NCBI GenBank assembly: GCA_965261925.1
Contig: OZ253486.1
Location: 620,001-684,000 of the forward strand
Origin: Bin87 sp965261925
Lineage (GTDB): Bacteria > Chloroflexota > Dehalococcoidia > Lucifugimonadales > UBA3495
DNA length: 64,000 nt
Direction: 5' to 3'
Of this stretch, positions 15,865 through 26,078 are shown piece after piece. A model generated the notes under the pieces. It had not been told where the DNA came from and ran no database searches. It worked only from the letters and a program-made list of their open reading frames with translations. The first letter of the stretch is position 1; each line of letters starts with the position of its first letter. The position numbers and the translations under genes were made by a program.

Positions 15865-17364
15865 ATGCTGGATGCCACCCTGGGGATCGCAACGCTGGTC
15901 ATCGCGTGCGCCGTGTTCCTCGTGCTCGGTTTGACATACGCCTGGCGTCGTCGCCGGCAGAGCGTCGAGGACTACACCACTTCCCGCAACCACGCCCCGG
16001 TGAACGTGGGCGTCGCGACGCTGGTCGCCTCCATGTTCGGCACCTGGGTGCTCCTCAGCCCCGGGGAGTCGGGAGCAAACTTCGGCATCATTTCCCTGGT
16101 GGGTTACGCCCTGGGCATGGCCGGAATTCCGGTGATGTTCATGTTCGTGGGGCCCCGCATCCGCCAACTGATGCCCAACGGCCACTCCGTTACTGAGTAC
16201 GTGCGCCACCGTTTTGGCCTGGTTCCGTTTGTCGCCATCTTCGTGGTCATCATATTCGTGATCGGCATCTTCATCACCGCGGAGATGACCGCCATCACTG
16301 CCGCGGTGAGCATCCTCACCGGATCGCCGGCTTGGGCGACCGCGGTTGCCGTCGGCGTGGTGGTGATCGCCTACACTGCCTACGGCGGGCTGCGGGTATC
16401 CATCTTCACCGACCGCATCCAGTTCTGGATCCTCATTCCCGTGCTGCTGCTGCTGGTCATAGTCGCAGCCGTGCTGGTGGGCGGGTCCGGAGCCTGGGGA
16501 GCGGCCCGCGAGACCGGCCTATTGTCCGTGACGACGCCAGGCAGCTACTTCTTTGCCATTGTGCTGATCATCGGCATCATAGCGTCCAACGCGTTCCATC
16601 CCGGGATGTGGCAGCGGGTGTACACCGTGGAGAGCCAGGCGGCCCTGAACCGCAGCCTGTGGGGCGCGGCCGGCATCGCGATTCCGCTGACCTTCCTGAT
16701 GGGCATGGCGGGCATTGCCGCCGTCGGAAACGGGTCCGTGGGGCCTTTCCAGTACCCCGAGGTCGCCGCGGCCATGTTCACGCTCGCCGCCGACGTGTTT
16801 CCCCTGTGGATGCACTTCCTGATCCTCATCTGCGCCCTCATGCTCGCCATGAGCACCCTGGACACGCTGATGAATGGCCTGGCCAGCGGCATGGCCGCAG
16901 ACCTGGCCGGGGTTGGTCTGGAAAGAGGGATGCTCATGAATCTGGCGCGCGCCGTTACCGTGATCGTCGCCATACCTGCCATCATCGTCGCTTCCCAGGG
17001 ACACAGCGTGCTGTACGTTTTCCTGATCGCCGACCTGCTCGGCGCGGCGATCGCGGTTCCGATGCTGGTGGGCCTGTATTCCAGCCGGATGCCGGGCTGG
17101 GGCGTGTTGCTGGCCGGGGCCGTCGGGATCGTCATCGGCGCGCTGTTCTATCCCAAGCCGGACCTGCTCTCGCCCTGGGCGCTCACCGCGCCTACTGGCG
17201 GGCAGATGTTCTGGGCGTTCGCATCGGCCCTGGTGGTTTCGTCCGTGATCTCCGCGGTTGTGGTCCTGGGGCAGCGGCTCGTTGCGCCCGACAGCGAGTA
17301 CGACTTCGCCATCCTGAACTCCGACGTCGAACTGATCGACGAACCCTCTCCAGCGGACGACTGA
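15865..17364 (+). CDS. sodium:solute symporter family transporter, likely thiamine precursor uptake
   Basis: A 499-residue membrane protein of the SSS family with about 13 hydrophobic helices and the SSS-like 'SVEDYTTSRN' loop and 'AYTAYGGLRVSIFTDRIQFW' segment. Start ATG 15865 has GGGAGG 6 nt upstream; the frame extends to 15811, but that lies inside the terminator. Because it is controlled by a TPP riboswitch and lies 87 nt before thiC, it probably imports thiamine or the pyrimidine HMP, as proposed for ThiV-type SSS transporters. The substrate is inferred from context only. Confidence 0.85.
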   Translation: MLDATLGIATLVIACAVFLVLGLTYAWRRRRQSVEDYTTSRNHAPVNVGVATLVASMFGTWVLLSPGESGANFGIISLVGYALGMAGIPVMFMFVGPRIRQLMPNGHSVTEYVRHRFGLVPFVAIFVVIIFVIGIFITAEMTAITAAVSILTGSPAWATAVAVGVVVIAYTAYGGLRVSIFTDRIQFWILIPVLLLLVIVAAVLVGGSGAWGAARETGLLSVTTPGSYFFAIVLIIGIIASNAFHPGMWQRVYTVESQAALNRSLWGAAGIAIPLTFLMGMAGIAAVGNGSVGPFQYPEVAAAMFTLAADVFPLWMHFLILICALMLAMSTLDTLMNGLASGMAADLAGVGLERGMLMNLARAVTVIVAIPAIIVASQGHSVLYVFLIADLLGAAIAVPMLVGLYSSRMPGWGVLLAGAVGIVIGALFYPKPDLLSPWALTAPTGGQMFWAFASALVVSSVISAVVVLGQRLVAPDSEYDFAILNSDVELIDEPSPADD

Positions 17365-17451
17365 TCTCTGCCGCAGCATCCGCAGGGTCGAGCAATGATT
17401 CGCCCCTGCTTATTACCAAAACCCGACCCGACCCGTAGGAGGGAACGTATT

Positions 17452-19332
<1,881 letters not shown>

Positions 19333-19356
19333 GGACGTGGTGACCACTGCCAAAAA

Positions 19357-19386
19357 CGTAGGGGCGAATGGTCATTCGCCCCTACG
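19357..19386. repeat. palindromic repeat (CGTAGGGGCGAAT type), copy 1
   Basis: A perfect 13-bp inverted repeat (CGTAGGGGCGAAT with GGTC loop) 24 nt after the thiC stop. A near-identical hairpin occurs at 20488. It may act as a transcript end between the convergent thiC and dioxygenase genes, but has no T-tract. Confidence 0.7.
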
Positions 19387-19411
19387 TCGTTAACCGCTTT
19401 CCCCGGGCTGG

Positions 19412-20458
19412 CTATCTGAAGACCGCCAGGCACTTCGTCGAGTTAAAGATGTAGGTCTCGTACCAGTCGACGATCTCCGCCTTGTAGCCAAGCTCGTCCA
19501 CCGCACCCACCAGGCAGGCCCAGTTGAGCAGTTCCTGCTGGCCGGCATCCTCAATCTGCGCGGTCGAGACGCCCGACCACGCCTGGTAGTCGCCGGACTT
19601 CATTTCCTCAAACCGGGCCCGGTCCGACTCGATGTCAGGGTAGAGCCACCAGTTCTTTTCCGTCAGGAACGCGTGGGACCAGGACGACGACGCGATCAGC
19701 GCCACCCGCCACGGCGAGTCCTTGAGCGCCTGGGCAGCCGCCGCGCCCACCTGCATGCACCGCTTCGGTGACGGCCCGGGCGGGTCCGGGTCCGGCGAGC
19801 GTTCCTCGCTGCCGCCCTGGTTCCGTATCACCCGGCTGCCGTAGCAGTTCACCAGCATGGGCACCACCGGATAGTCAAACCCCTTCCGGTCGTAGTCCAG
19901 ATACAGGATCGTGTTCAGGATGGCGTGGCCCAACCCGGGCTCGTGCAGGGGTTGGTACGCATAGGACATGTCGATTCCCCGGTCGATCATGCCCGAGACC
20001 ATGGCGCGCGCGCCTTCCTTGTGCCCCTGGAATTTGAACGCGGTGTCCGCGCCTTCGCCCCAGACGTTTCGCCGCGCCGGCCCGCCGCCGTTGGCGAAGG
20101 GCTGACAGTTGAATTCGTCGTAGGCCAGGACGCAGAAAGGCGGGATGATGTCCTCTCTGAAGTTCTCGTACTGGTCATCTCCCCAGATCACCACGAAGTC
20201 GGGGTTGAACGCGTCCAGTTCCTTCCGCAGTTCCCGGAAGCCATCCACCATGCGTTCACGCAGCCGTACCGCCGAGGCGTAGCCCTCGTCCTCCCCGAAT
20301 TCCGCCCGCATGGGTTCCGGCCAATTCAGCGGGTTCTTCATCTCGGCGGGGATGCGGTCATTCGTCCGCAGCGTCCGCTTCAACGACGATTCGCCGTCCT
20401 CGTCGGGCCGGATGAACGACGGCGAATGAGTCAGTCCCAGGCCCAGTATTTCGGCCAT
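19412..20458 (-). CDS. LigB-like extradiol dioxygenase family protein, paralog A
   Basis: A 348-residue protein related to the catalytic subunit of class III extradiol ring-cleavage dioxygenases. The N-terminal 'LGLGLTHSPS' puts the likely iron-ligand His at residue 11; 'DFVVIWGDDQYENF' and 'ALIASSSWSHAFL' follow, with His in the position of the LigB catalytic base. It is highly similar along its length to the next gene upstream. It predicts ring opening of a catechol-like substrate; no other aromatic genes adjoin. ATG 20458 is chosen by alignment with the paralog. Confidence 0.78.
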   Translation of the reverse strand: MAEILGLGLTHSPSFIRPDEDGESSLKRTLRTNDRIPAEMKNPLNWPEPMRAEFGEDEGYASAVRLRERMVDGFRELRKELDAFNPDFVVIWGDDQYENFREDIIPPFCVLAYDEFNCQPFANGGGPARRNVWGEGADTAFKFQGHKEGARAMVSGMIDRGIDMSYAYQPLHEPGLGHAILNTILYLDYDRKGFDYPVVPMLVNCYGSRVIRNQGGSEERSPDPDPPGPSPKRCMQVGAAAAQALKDSPWRVALIASSSWSHAFLTEKNWWLYPDIESDRARFEEMKSGDYQAWSGVSTAQIEDAGQQELLNWACLVGAVDELGYKAEIVDWYETYIFNSTKCLAVFR

Positions 20459-20487
20459 AATTTCCCTGCTTGGTCCCGATACGGTCA

Positions 20488-20513
20488 TAAGGGCGAATGA
20501 TTATTCGCCCCTA
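20488..20513. repeat. palindromic repeat (CGTAGGGGCGAAT type), copy 2
   Basis: TAAGGGCGAAT and ATTCGCCCCTA around GATT form a hairpin with one mismatch, the second copy of the element at 19357. It lies between the two dioxygenase paralogs. Confidence 0.65.
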
Positions 20514-20536
20514 TCGGCGCCGCACAAGCTGGCGGG

Positions 20537-21571
20537 TTACTTGAAAATCGCCAGGCACTTGTTGGAGTTGAAAACGTAGGTCTCGACGTAGTCCAGGATC
20601 TCCGGCTTGTAGTTCAGGGTGTCCATCGCTCCCGCCAGGCACATCCAGTTCAGCATCTCCTGCTGCCCCGCGTCCTCCACCTGATCGGTGGAAATCCGCG
20701 ACCACGCCTGGTAGTCGCCGGCCTTGAGCTCCTCGAAGCGGGCACGGTCGGACTCGATGTCCGGCCACAGCCAGTGGTTCTTCTCCACCAGGAACGCGTG
20801 GGACCAGGACGACGACGCGATCAGCGCCACCCGCCACGGCGAGTCCTGCAACGTTTGCGCTGCGGCGGCCCCGACTTCCAGGCACCGCTTGGGCGACGGC
20901 CCGGGCGGGTCCGGGTCCGGCGAGTACTCGACGGCGCCGCCCTTGTTGCGGATCACGCGGCTGCCGTAGCAGTTGACCAGCATCGGAACCACCGGATAGT
21001 CGAACCCCTTGCGGTCGTAGTCCAGGTACAGCAGGGTGTTCAGGATGGCGTGGCCCAGGCCAGGCTCGTGCAGCGGCTGGTAGGCGTAGGCCATATCCAC
21101 GCCGCGGTCGATCATGCCCGAAACCAGCGCCCGCGCGCCTTCCTTGTGTCCCTGGTATTTGAAGGTTGTGTCCTGGGGCTCTTCCCAGGCGTTGCGCTGC
21201 CGGTGGGCAAAGGGCTGTGCCTCGAAGTCGTCGTAGGCCAGCACGCAGAAGGGAGGAATGATGTCCTCTCTGAAATTCTCGTACTGGTCGTCGCCCCAGA
21301 TCACCACGAAGTCCGGGTTGAAGGCATCCAGCTCCTCGCGGATGCGCCGGAAGCCGGCGACCAAGCGCGCCCGATGTTCCAGCGAGGAGGCGTAGCCCTC
21401 GTCCTCGCCGTACTCGATCCGCATGGGCTCGGGCCAGCTGCTCGGGTTTTTCATCTCCTCGGGGATCTGTTTGTTCCCGCGTAGCGTCCTCTTGAGAGGT
21501 ATCGCCTTGTCTTCGTCAGGGGATATCAGCGGTGGATAGTGCGTGAGGCCAAGCCCCAGGATCTCTGCCAT
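20537..21571 (-). CDS. LigB-like extradiol dioxygenase family protein, paralog B
   Basis: A 344-residue tandem paralog of the gene at 19412-20458. It shares 'MAEILGLGLTH', 'FVVIWGDDQYENFREDIIPP', 'AYAYQPLHEPGLGHAILNT' and 'LIASSSWSHAFL'. The two genes are 78 nt apart and co-directional, so this looks like a duplication and possibly a heteromer. The start is ATG 21571, behind an AAGGAAGATGAGGAA leader. Confidence 0.78.
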   Translation of the reverse strand: MAEILGLGLTHYPPLISPDEDKAIPLKRTLRGNKQIPEEMKNPSSWPEPMRIEYGEDEGYASSLEHRARLVAGFRRIREELDAFNPDFVVIWGDDQYENFREDIIPPFCVLAYDDFEAQPFAHRQRNAWEEPQDTTFKYQGHKEGARALVSGMIDRGVDMAYAYQPLHEPGLGHAILNTLLYLDYDRKGFDYPVVPMLVNCYGSRVIRNKGGAVEYSPDPDPPGPSPKRCLEVGAAAAQTLQDSPWRVALIASSSWSHAFLVEKNHWLWPDIESDRARFEELKAGDYQAWSRISTDQVEDAGQQEMLNWMCLAGAMDTLNYKPEILDYVETYVFNSNKCLAIFK

Positions 21572-21819
21572 TTCCTCATCTTCCTTATACAGCGTGGCGT
21601 CTCGGTGTGGCGTTGATGATGGCGCCATTTTCTGTTTCCCGCCGGGCTGTGTCAACCGAGAACGTGCGACGTTGGCGGGCCATCACGCCGAATTCAACCG
21701 TTTCTGCAGCGAGTCGGGATTTGCTTGCAGCATCAACGCCATGCACGGCGTGAGCCTTCAGGGTCATTCGGTTGCTGTCGTCGGGAATCGGAAGGCACGG
21801 CTATCACGAAGCAGCCCAA

Positions 21820-21884
21820 CCAATTTTGGCGAGAACCCGTGCTGCGACAACGAGATTGCCACGCTTCGCGCGCAATGACATTCG
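21820..21884. repeat. interspersed repeat family, copy 4
   Basis: Core GAGATTGCCACGCTTCGC then GCGCAATGACATTC. Like copy 5 it is preceded by a TTTTGGCGAGAACCCGTGCT-like segment, so the repeat unit is about 60 bp. The rest of the 21572-22110 gap shows no gene. Confidence 0.75.
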
Positions 21885-22110
21885 GAAAAACCGGATGACC
21901 CGGCGTGTGCCTGGCCGACGCTCTCTACCGTAGAATCACCTGATGGTACAATCGATTTCGACTGACCGGGCCTGACCTGCCGGCGGCGCGCATTCGCCAG
22001 GCAGCCGTCCTTTCGTGGCCCATTTATCCGCAGTCAATTGGCAATCAATTAACGGTTCCACGCATCAGTTTCAACCTCTCCGTCCAACCAATGCTCAGCG
22101 AGGTATTCCC

Positions 22111-23037
22111 GTGCCAGACCAGAACTTCGACGTCATCATCATCGGCGGCGGCATGGCCGGCCTGACCGCCGGCATCTACGCCGCCCGTCACGGCCTCAGC
22201 ACCGCCATAGTCGAGCAGATGATGGCCGGCGCCCAGATCATCAACCTGGAACGCATCGAGAACTTCCCCGGTTTCCCCCAGGGCATCGCCGGCTACGAAT
22301 TAGGACCCGCAACGCAGGAACAGGCGATGAACGCCGGCGTTGAGATGCTGATGGACACCGTGGCCAGCGTGTCCTCGGACGGAGACCACCTGCGCGTCGC
22401 CGGCGAGGGCGGCGGCTCCTATCTCGGCAAGGCCGTGATCATGGCGGCCGGCTCCACCCTGCGCACCCTGGGCATCCCCGGAGAGGAGGAGTACCTCGGC
22501 CGTGGTGTCTCTCATTGCGCCTCCTGCGACGGCCCGCTCTACATGGGGCAGACCGTTGCCGTAGTGGGCGGCGGCGACTCGGCGGCGGACGAGGCCCTGA
22601 CGTTGACCGAGTACACGGAACGCGTCATCCTCTTCCACCGGGGCGACAGCCTGGATGCCCAGCAGGCGCTCCAGGACCGCCTGGCCGGCCAACCGAAGGT
22701 CGAAGTTCGTTACAACGCGGAGGTCGTCGAGGTGGTCGGCGAGGATACCGTCACCGGGGTACGGGTTCGTAGCGCGGACGGCGAGAACGTTGAGCCCGTG
22801 GCCGGCCTGTTCGTCTATGTCGGGCTGGAGCCCAACTCGTCGGCGGTGTCGGACCTGGTTACGCTGGACAATGCCGGCCACATCCCGGTGGGTCTTTCCA
22901 TGGAAACGCCCCAACCCGGACTGTTTGCCGCCGGTGACATCCGCCAGCAGTCGGCCGCGCAGCTGGTCGCCTCGGCCGGTGACGGGGCCACCGCCGCCAT
23001 CGCCGCGCACCGTTACATTCGCTCCCGGGATTGGTGA
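22111..23037 (+). CDS. trxB: thioredoxin-disulfide reductase
   Basis: A 308-residue flavoprotein. The FAD site is 'DVIIIGGGMAGLTAG', the redox pair C136-A-S-C139 lies in 'HCASCDGPLY', the NADPH site is 'VAVVGGGDSAADEA', and the C-terminal FAD motif is 'PGLFAAGDIRQ'. It reduces thioredoxin and may feed the peroxiredoxin at 7663. The start is GTG 22111, with GAGG 7-8 nt upstream, giving the usual family length. Confidence 0.92.
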   Translation: MPDQNFDVIIIGGGMAGLTAGIYAARHGLSTAIVEQMMAGAQIINLERIENFPGFPQGIAGYELGPATQEQAMNAGVEMLMDTVASVSSDGDHLRVAGEGGGSYLGKAVIMAAGSTLRTLGIPGEEEYLGRGVSHCASCDGPLYMGQTVAVVGGGDSAADEALTLTEYTERVILFHRGDSLDAQQALQDRLAGQPKVEVRYNAEVVEVVGEDTVTGVRVRSADGENVEPVAGLFVYVGLEPNSSAVSDLVTLDNAGHIPVGLSMETPQPGLFAAGDIRQQSAAQLVASAGDGATAAIAAHRYIRSRDW

Positions 23038-23047
23038 GGTCCCCGTC

Positions 23048-23878
23048 ATGCAGATCACCGACCACGTTTACAGCACCCACATCGAGGAAGACCCCAACAC
23101 GTTCGGGGCGATGCACCCCGGCGGCACCCAGATCTATTTCGTGGGTGATCCGTCGGAAAGCATGGTCATGATCGACTCGGGTGAGCCCTACCGGTTCTGG
23201 ACCCGCCAGATCATGGACTACTGGAACGAACTGGGCAGCCCGCGCATTGACGCCATCCTGATCACCCACGGGCACGGCGACCACACCGGGGGCCTCGACC
23301 GGCTGCAGGAAGCATTCGACTGCCCGGTTCGCTGCCATCCCAAGCTTGCCCCGCGCCTGCAGCACACCCTGGGCGGGGTGTCGGTCAATGCTCTCCGCGC
23401 CAACGAGACCATAACCACCGGGGGCGGCGTGACCCTGCGCCCGCTGTTCACCCCCGGCCATGAGGACGACCACGTCTGCTACTTCCTGCGGCCCGACCGC
23501 GTCCTGTTCAGCGGTGACAACCTGCTGGGGAATTCGTCGTCCAGCGTTCGCAACCTCAAGCAGTATCTGACGTCCCTGGGGCGAATGGCCAGAACCCGAC
23601 CGGTGGTGGTGTGCCCCGGACACGGCAATACCATCATCCGGGGTCAACAGCGCATCCAGCAGCAAATAGCTCACCGCATCAGCCGTGAAGACCAGGTACT
23701 GGCTGCCCTGAGCGCCGGGGCGTCCAGCGTTGACGAGATCGTGTCCGCCGTGTACCCGCGCAACCTGCGCAGAACCTTGCGCGCCGCCGCGGGCCGCAAC
23801 GTGCGTACCCACCTCGAAAAATTGCGCCAGGAAAATCGCGTCATCGAGCACGAAGCCAGTTACATGCTACCGGATTAG
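23048..23878 (+). CDS. MBL-fold hydrolase with C-terminal winged helix (LACTB2-like)
   Basis: A 276-residue metallo-beta-lactamase-fold protein. The metal motif is 'ITHGHGDHTGG', with 'FTPGHEDDHVCYFL', 'LFSGDNLLG' and 'VVCPGHGNTI' following. The last ~60 residues ('EDQVLAALSAGASSVDEIV' ...) form the winged-helix tail seen in LACTB2-type proteins. It starts 10 nt after trxB, so the pair is co-transcribed. It could be an RNase or a thioester hydrolase. A hairpin (GGTCTCCCGG / CCGGGAGACC at 23891-23922) follows. Confidence 0.78.
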   Translation: MQITDHVYSTHIEEDPNTFGAMHPGGTQIYFVGDPSESMVMIDSGEPYRFWTRQIMDYWNELGSPRIDAILITHGHGDHTGGLDRLQEAFDCPVRCHPKLAPRLQHTLGGVSVNALRANETITTGGGVTLRPLFTPGHEDDHVCYFLRPDRVLFSGDNLLGNSSSSVRNLKQYLTSLGRMARTRPVVVCPGHGNTIIRGQQRIQQQIAHRISREDQVLAALSAGASSVDEIVSAVYPRNLRRTLRAAAGRNVRTHLEKLRQENRVIEHEASYMLPD

Positions 23879-24002
23879 GAGTCGCGGGAAGGTCTCCCGG
23901 CATGACGTTTCACCGGGAGACCGGGGCCGCCGGGGCCATTGGCTGAGGGCTGGCGTTTTTTGCCTGGGCCTGTTCCTGCTCACGCCGCTGGCAATGCGCC
24001 TT

Positions 24003-24086
24003 ATGAAAGGGGTGGGATGGACGCTGGTCGCCGTGGGCATCCTGTTGGCAGCGATTGGAGCATGGATGTGGTGGAAGAGTCGTTAG
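24003..24086 (+). CDS. possible 27-residue membrane peptide or remnant
   Basis: Encodes one hydrophobic helix (begins MKGVGWTLVAVGILLAAIG) ending WMWWKSR. It resembles the first helix of DUF2905-type small membrane proteins, and a following stretch in another frame (AIPGDFREGR) recalls that family's conserved loop, so it may be a frameshifted remnant. No clear ribosome-binding site. Confidence 0.25.
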   Translation: MKGVGWTLVAVGILLAAIGAWMWWKSR

Positions 24087-24258
24087 CCGCGATTCCGGGG
24101 GATTTCCGAGAGGGGAGATGAATTCCGGGGGGCGAGACGGATTCCGGGGAACAGTCTCGGTTGTCGTATTGCGGAGACCGGGAATCGGCGTCGAAACTGC
24201 GCGCCACGTCGCGATTCGCAATCCTTGGCGAATTCCATTGGGAACTTGGCGTCAGTTG

Positions 24259-24285
24259 TTGACAAAGGGGTAACAAGGGTATAAA
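24259..24285 (+). promoter_or_regulatory. promoter of the reductive-dehalogenase-like gene
   Basis: TTGACA at 24259-24264 and TATAAA at 24280-24285 with a 15-bp spacer (16 bp if ATAAAT is used). It lies about 55 nt upstream of the start codon. Confidence 0.6.
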
Positions 24286-24340
24286 TTGCCCCAAATGCCA
24301 CCGCATTCGTGCGGTAAAGCCAACTAGCGAGGAGGCTAAT

Positions 24341-25618
24341 ATGCTTAAGATTGGGCACGAGGTAGTCCGTCCCGGAAGGCACTGGGGAGACTCCAACGTC
24401 ACGATTCCGGTTCCGGAAGAACTGGAAACCACTCCTGGAATTCCGCTGACCGCCCGGGAGGTTGACTGGTACGCCCGCGAGTATCCGCTGGAAACCATGA
24501 ACATCACCGAGCGCGCTTCCCGCGACTGGGCAAACACCCTGCGCGACCTCCACGCCGAGATGCGTGAGATCCGCAAGGAGCATGACAAGCTCAACAGCAA
24601 CCTCATCATGGCCGCCCGGTCCACCGCCGAGATGGACCCCACCGCTGAGCCTAACGGCGAGGACATCTCCCAGTTGGTCAAGGACAAGGCCCGCCAGCTC
24701 GGTTACCTGGAAGTCGGCATCACGTCCTTCGACCCGCGCTACGACTACAAGAGCAAGCGTGGCTTCACCATCATGCCCCACGCCATCTGCTTGGCGTACG
24801 AGCAGGACTTCGAGCCCACCCAGACCATCCCCAGCGTTGACGCTGAGATCGTGCACTCCAGCACGTATCGCACGCAGGCAGCGGCTGGCTTGGAACTGGG
24901 TAACTTCATCCGTTCCATGGGCTACAAGGCGCACGTCATCCACTCCAGTGACGCCACCGGCCCGGTGATCCCCATGTTCGTCGCCGCCGGCCTCGGCCAG
25001 CTGGGCGCCTGCGGATACCTGCTGTCCCCGCACACCGGCAACCGCATGCGGCTGATGATGGTCACCACCGACGCCAACGTCACCTATGACGCTCCCGTCG
25101 ACTATGGCATCCACGCGTTCTGCCAGGTGTGCCAGGTCTGCGTGAACCGCTGCCCGGGCCGCGCCCTGATGCGCGACAAGATCTGGTGGCGTGGAATTGA
25201 GAAGAACAAGCTCTACTTCAAGCGCTGCCGCCCGGTCATGGCTCGCTACCTCGGCTGTGGCGTGTGCATGAAGGTCTGCCCGATCCAGAAGTATGGCCTG
25301 AAGAACACCATGGAGCACTACGCCGCGACCGGCCAGGTCCTCGGCAAGGGCACCCATGACCTCGAAGGTTACAACTTGGAAGGCAAGGGCTACTTCGGCC
25401 CCGGCGAACTCCCCGTCTTCGATCGCGGTTTCTTCGATATGCCGCACGGCAACTCCGACGAGTGGGCTTTCGACTCCATGAAGGAAGCCGCCCGCGACAA
25501 CGAGGGCGAGATCCCCGACGACATGCTGGACGACCTCAAGCTCCAGATCCAGCGCGCCATTGCCCTGCAGTCCGGTGACGTCCTGCAGATGATGGCAGAG
25601 GACCAGGACTACATCTAG
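24341..25618 (+). CDS. reductive-dehalogenase-like double 4Fe-4S protein
   Basis: A 425-residue protein. A nitroreductase/B12-binding-like core ('VKDKARQLGYLEVGITSFD' ... 'GLGQLGACGYLLSPHTGNRMRL') is followed by two ferredoxin-type motifs: C261-x2-C264-x2-C267-x3-C271-P and C306-x2-C309-x3-C313-P. This order is that of reductive dehalogenases and epoxyqueuosine reductase. Length and sequence favour the dehalogenase side, but there is no Tat signal and no RdhB anchor gene, so it would be cytoplasmic. It has its own strong promoter and an aggaGGAGG-like site. It may act in cobalamin-dependent reductive catabolism. Confidence 0.75.
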   Translation: MLKIGHEVVRPGRHWGDSNVTIPVPEELETTPGIPLTAREVDWYAREYPLETMNITERASRDWANTLRDLHAEMREIRKEHDKLNSNLIMAARSTAEMDPTAEPNGEDISQLVKDKARQLGYLEVGITSFDPRYDYKSKRGFTIMPHAICLAYEQDFEPTQTIPSVDAEIVHSSTYRTQAAAGLELGNFIRSMGYKAHVIHSSDATGPVIPMFVAAGLGQLGACGYLLSPHTGNRMRLMMVTTDANVTYDAPVDYGIHAFCQVCQVCVNRCPGRALMRDKIWWRGIEKNKLYFKRCRPVMARYLGCGVCMKVCPIQKYGLKNTMEHYAATGQVLGKGTHDLEGYNLEGKGYFGPGELPVFDRGFFDMPHGNSDEWAFDSMKEAARDNEGEIPDDMLDDLKLQIQRAIALQSGDVLQMMAEDQDYI

Positions 25619-25742
25619 TAGCCCAGTCCACATCTCGTCAAATCGGCAATCGGCCGGCGGGTATCGCACCCGTCGGCCTTTTCATGGCCTGCCTAGCCTG
25701 ACAGACCAATCCGTTCTTCGAGCCCGTGACCCTGAACCTCTC

Positions 25743-26076
25743 ATGTCCATTGACCAACATTCGGAAGACATACGTTGGAACGCGGTGTCGAAACGAGATG
25801 ACACGGAGGCCGGGGGGTTCCTGTACGGCGTGCGCACCACCCGGGGTAGTTTGCCGGCCGGGGTGCCCGTCCCGGCGGCCCAAACGCCGCAACGTCGAAT
25901 TCTTTGATACGTTGGCCGAGGCGCTGCGGGAAGGCTACCGTCCGTGCCGGAGGTGTGCGCCGGAGACCGGATGCTCTCCAAATAACATCCCTGGAATCGC
26001 AACTCCACACCCACCGGCGCAAACCACCAGTCCGGTAGATCTCGGCGGGTTGCTGGCCCATTCGCGAAACCATTAG
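25743..26076 (+). pseudogene. Ada-type methylphosphotriester zinc domain, frameshifted
   Basis: Frame A gives 'RWNAVSKRDDTEAGGFLYGVRTT' and frame B continues 'VVCRPGCPSRRPKRRNVEF' then 'GYRPCRRCAPETG'. Joined at about 25840-25846 (one extra C in ACCACCCGGGG) they make the Ada metal-binding domain with its four Cys ligands (C-x3-C and C-x2-C). The domain repairs methylphosphotriesters by accepting the methyl on Cys. No AraC-type HTH or methyltransferase domain follows, so at best it is a stand-alone zinc domain. A 1-nt assembly error would restore it. Confidence 0.7.
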
Positions 26077-26078
26077 CC

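Noticed and set aside
24083..25669. A 528-codon minus-strand open frame
   Set aside because: Antisense shadow of the reductive-dehalogenase-like gene.
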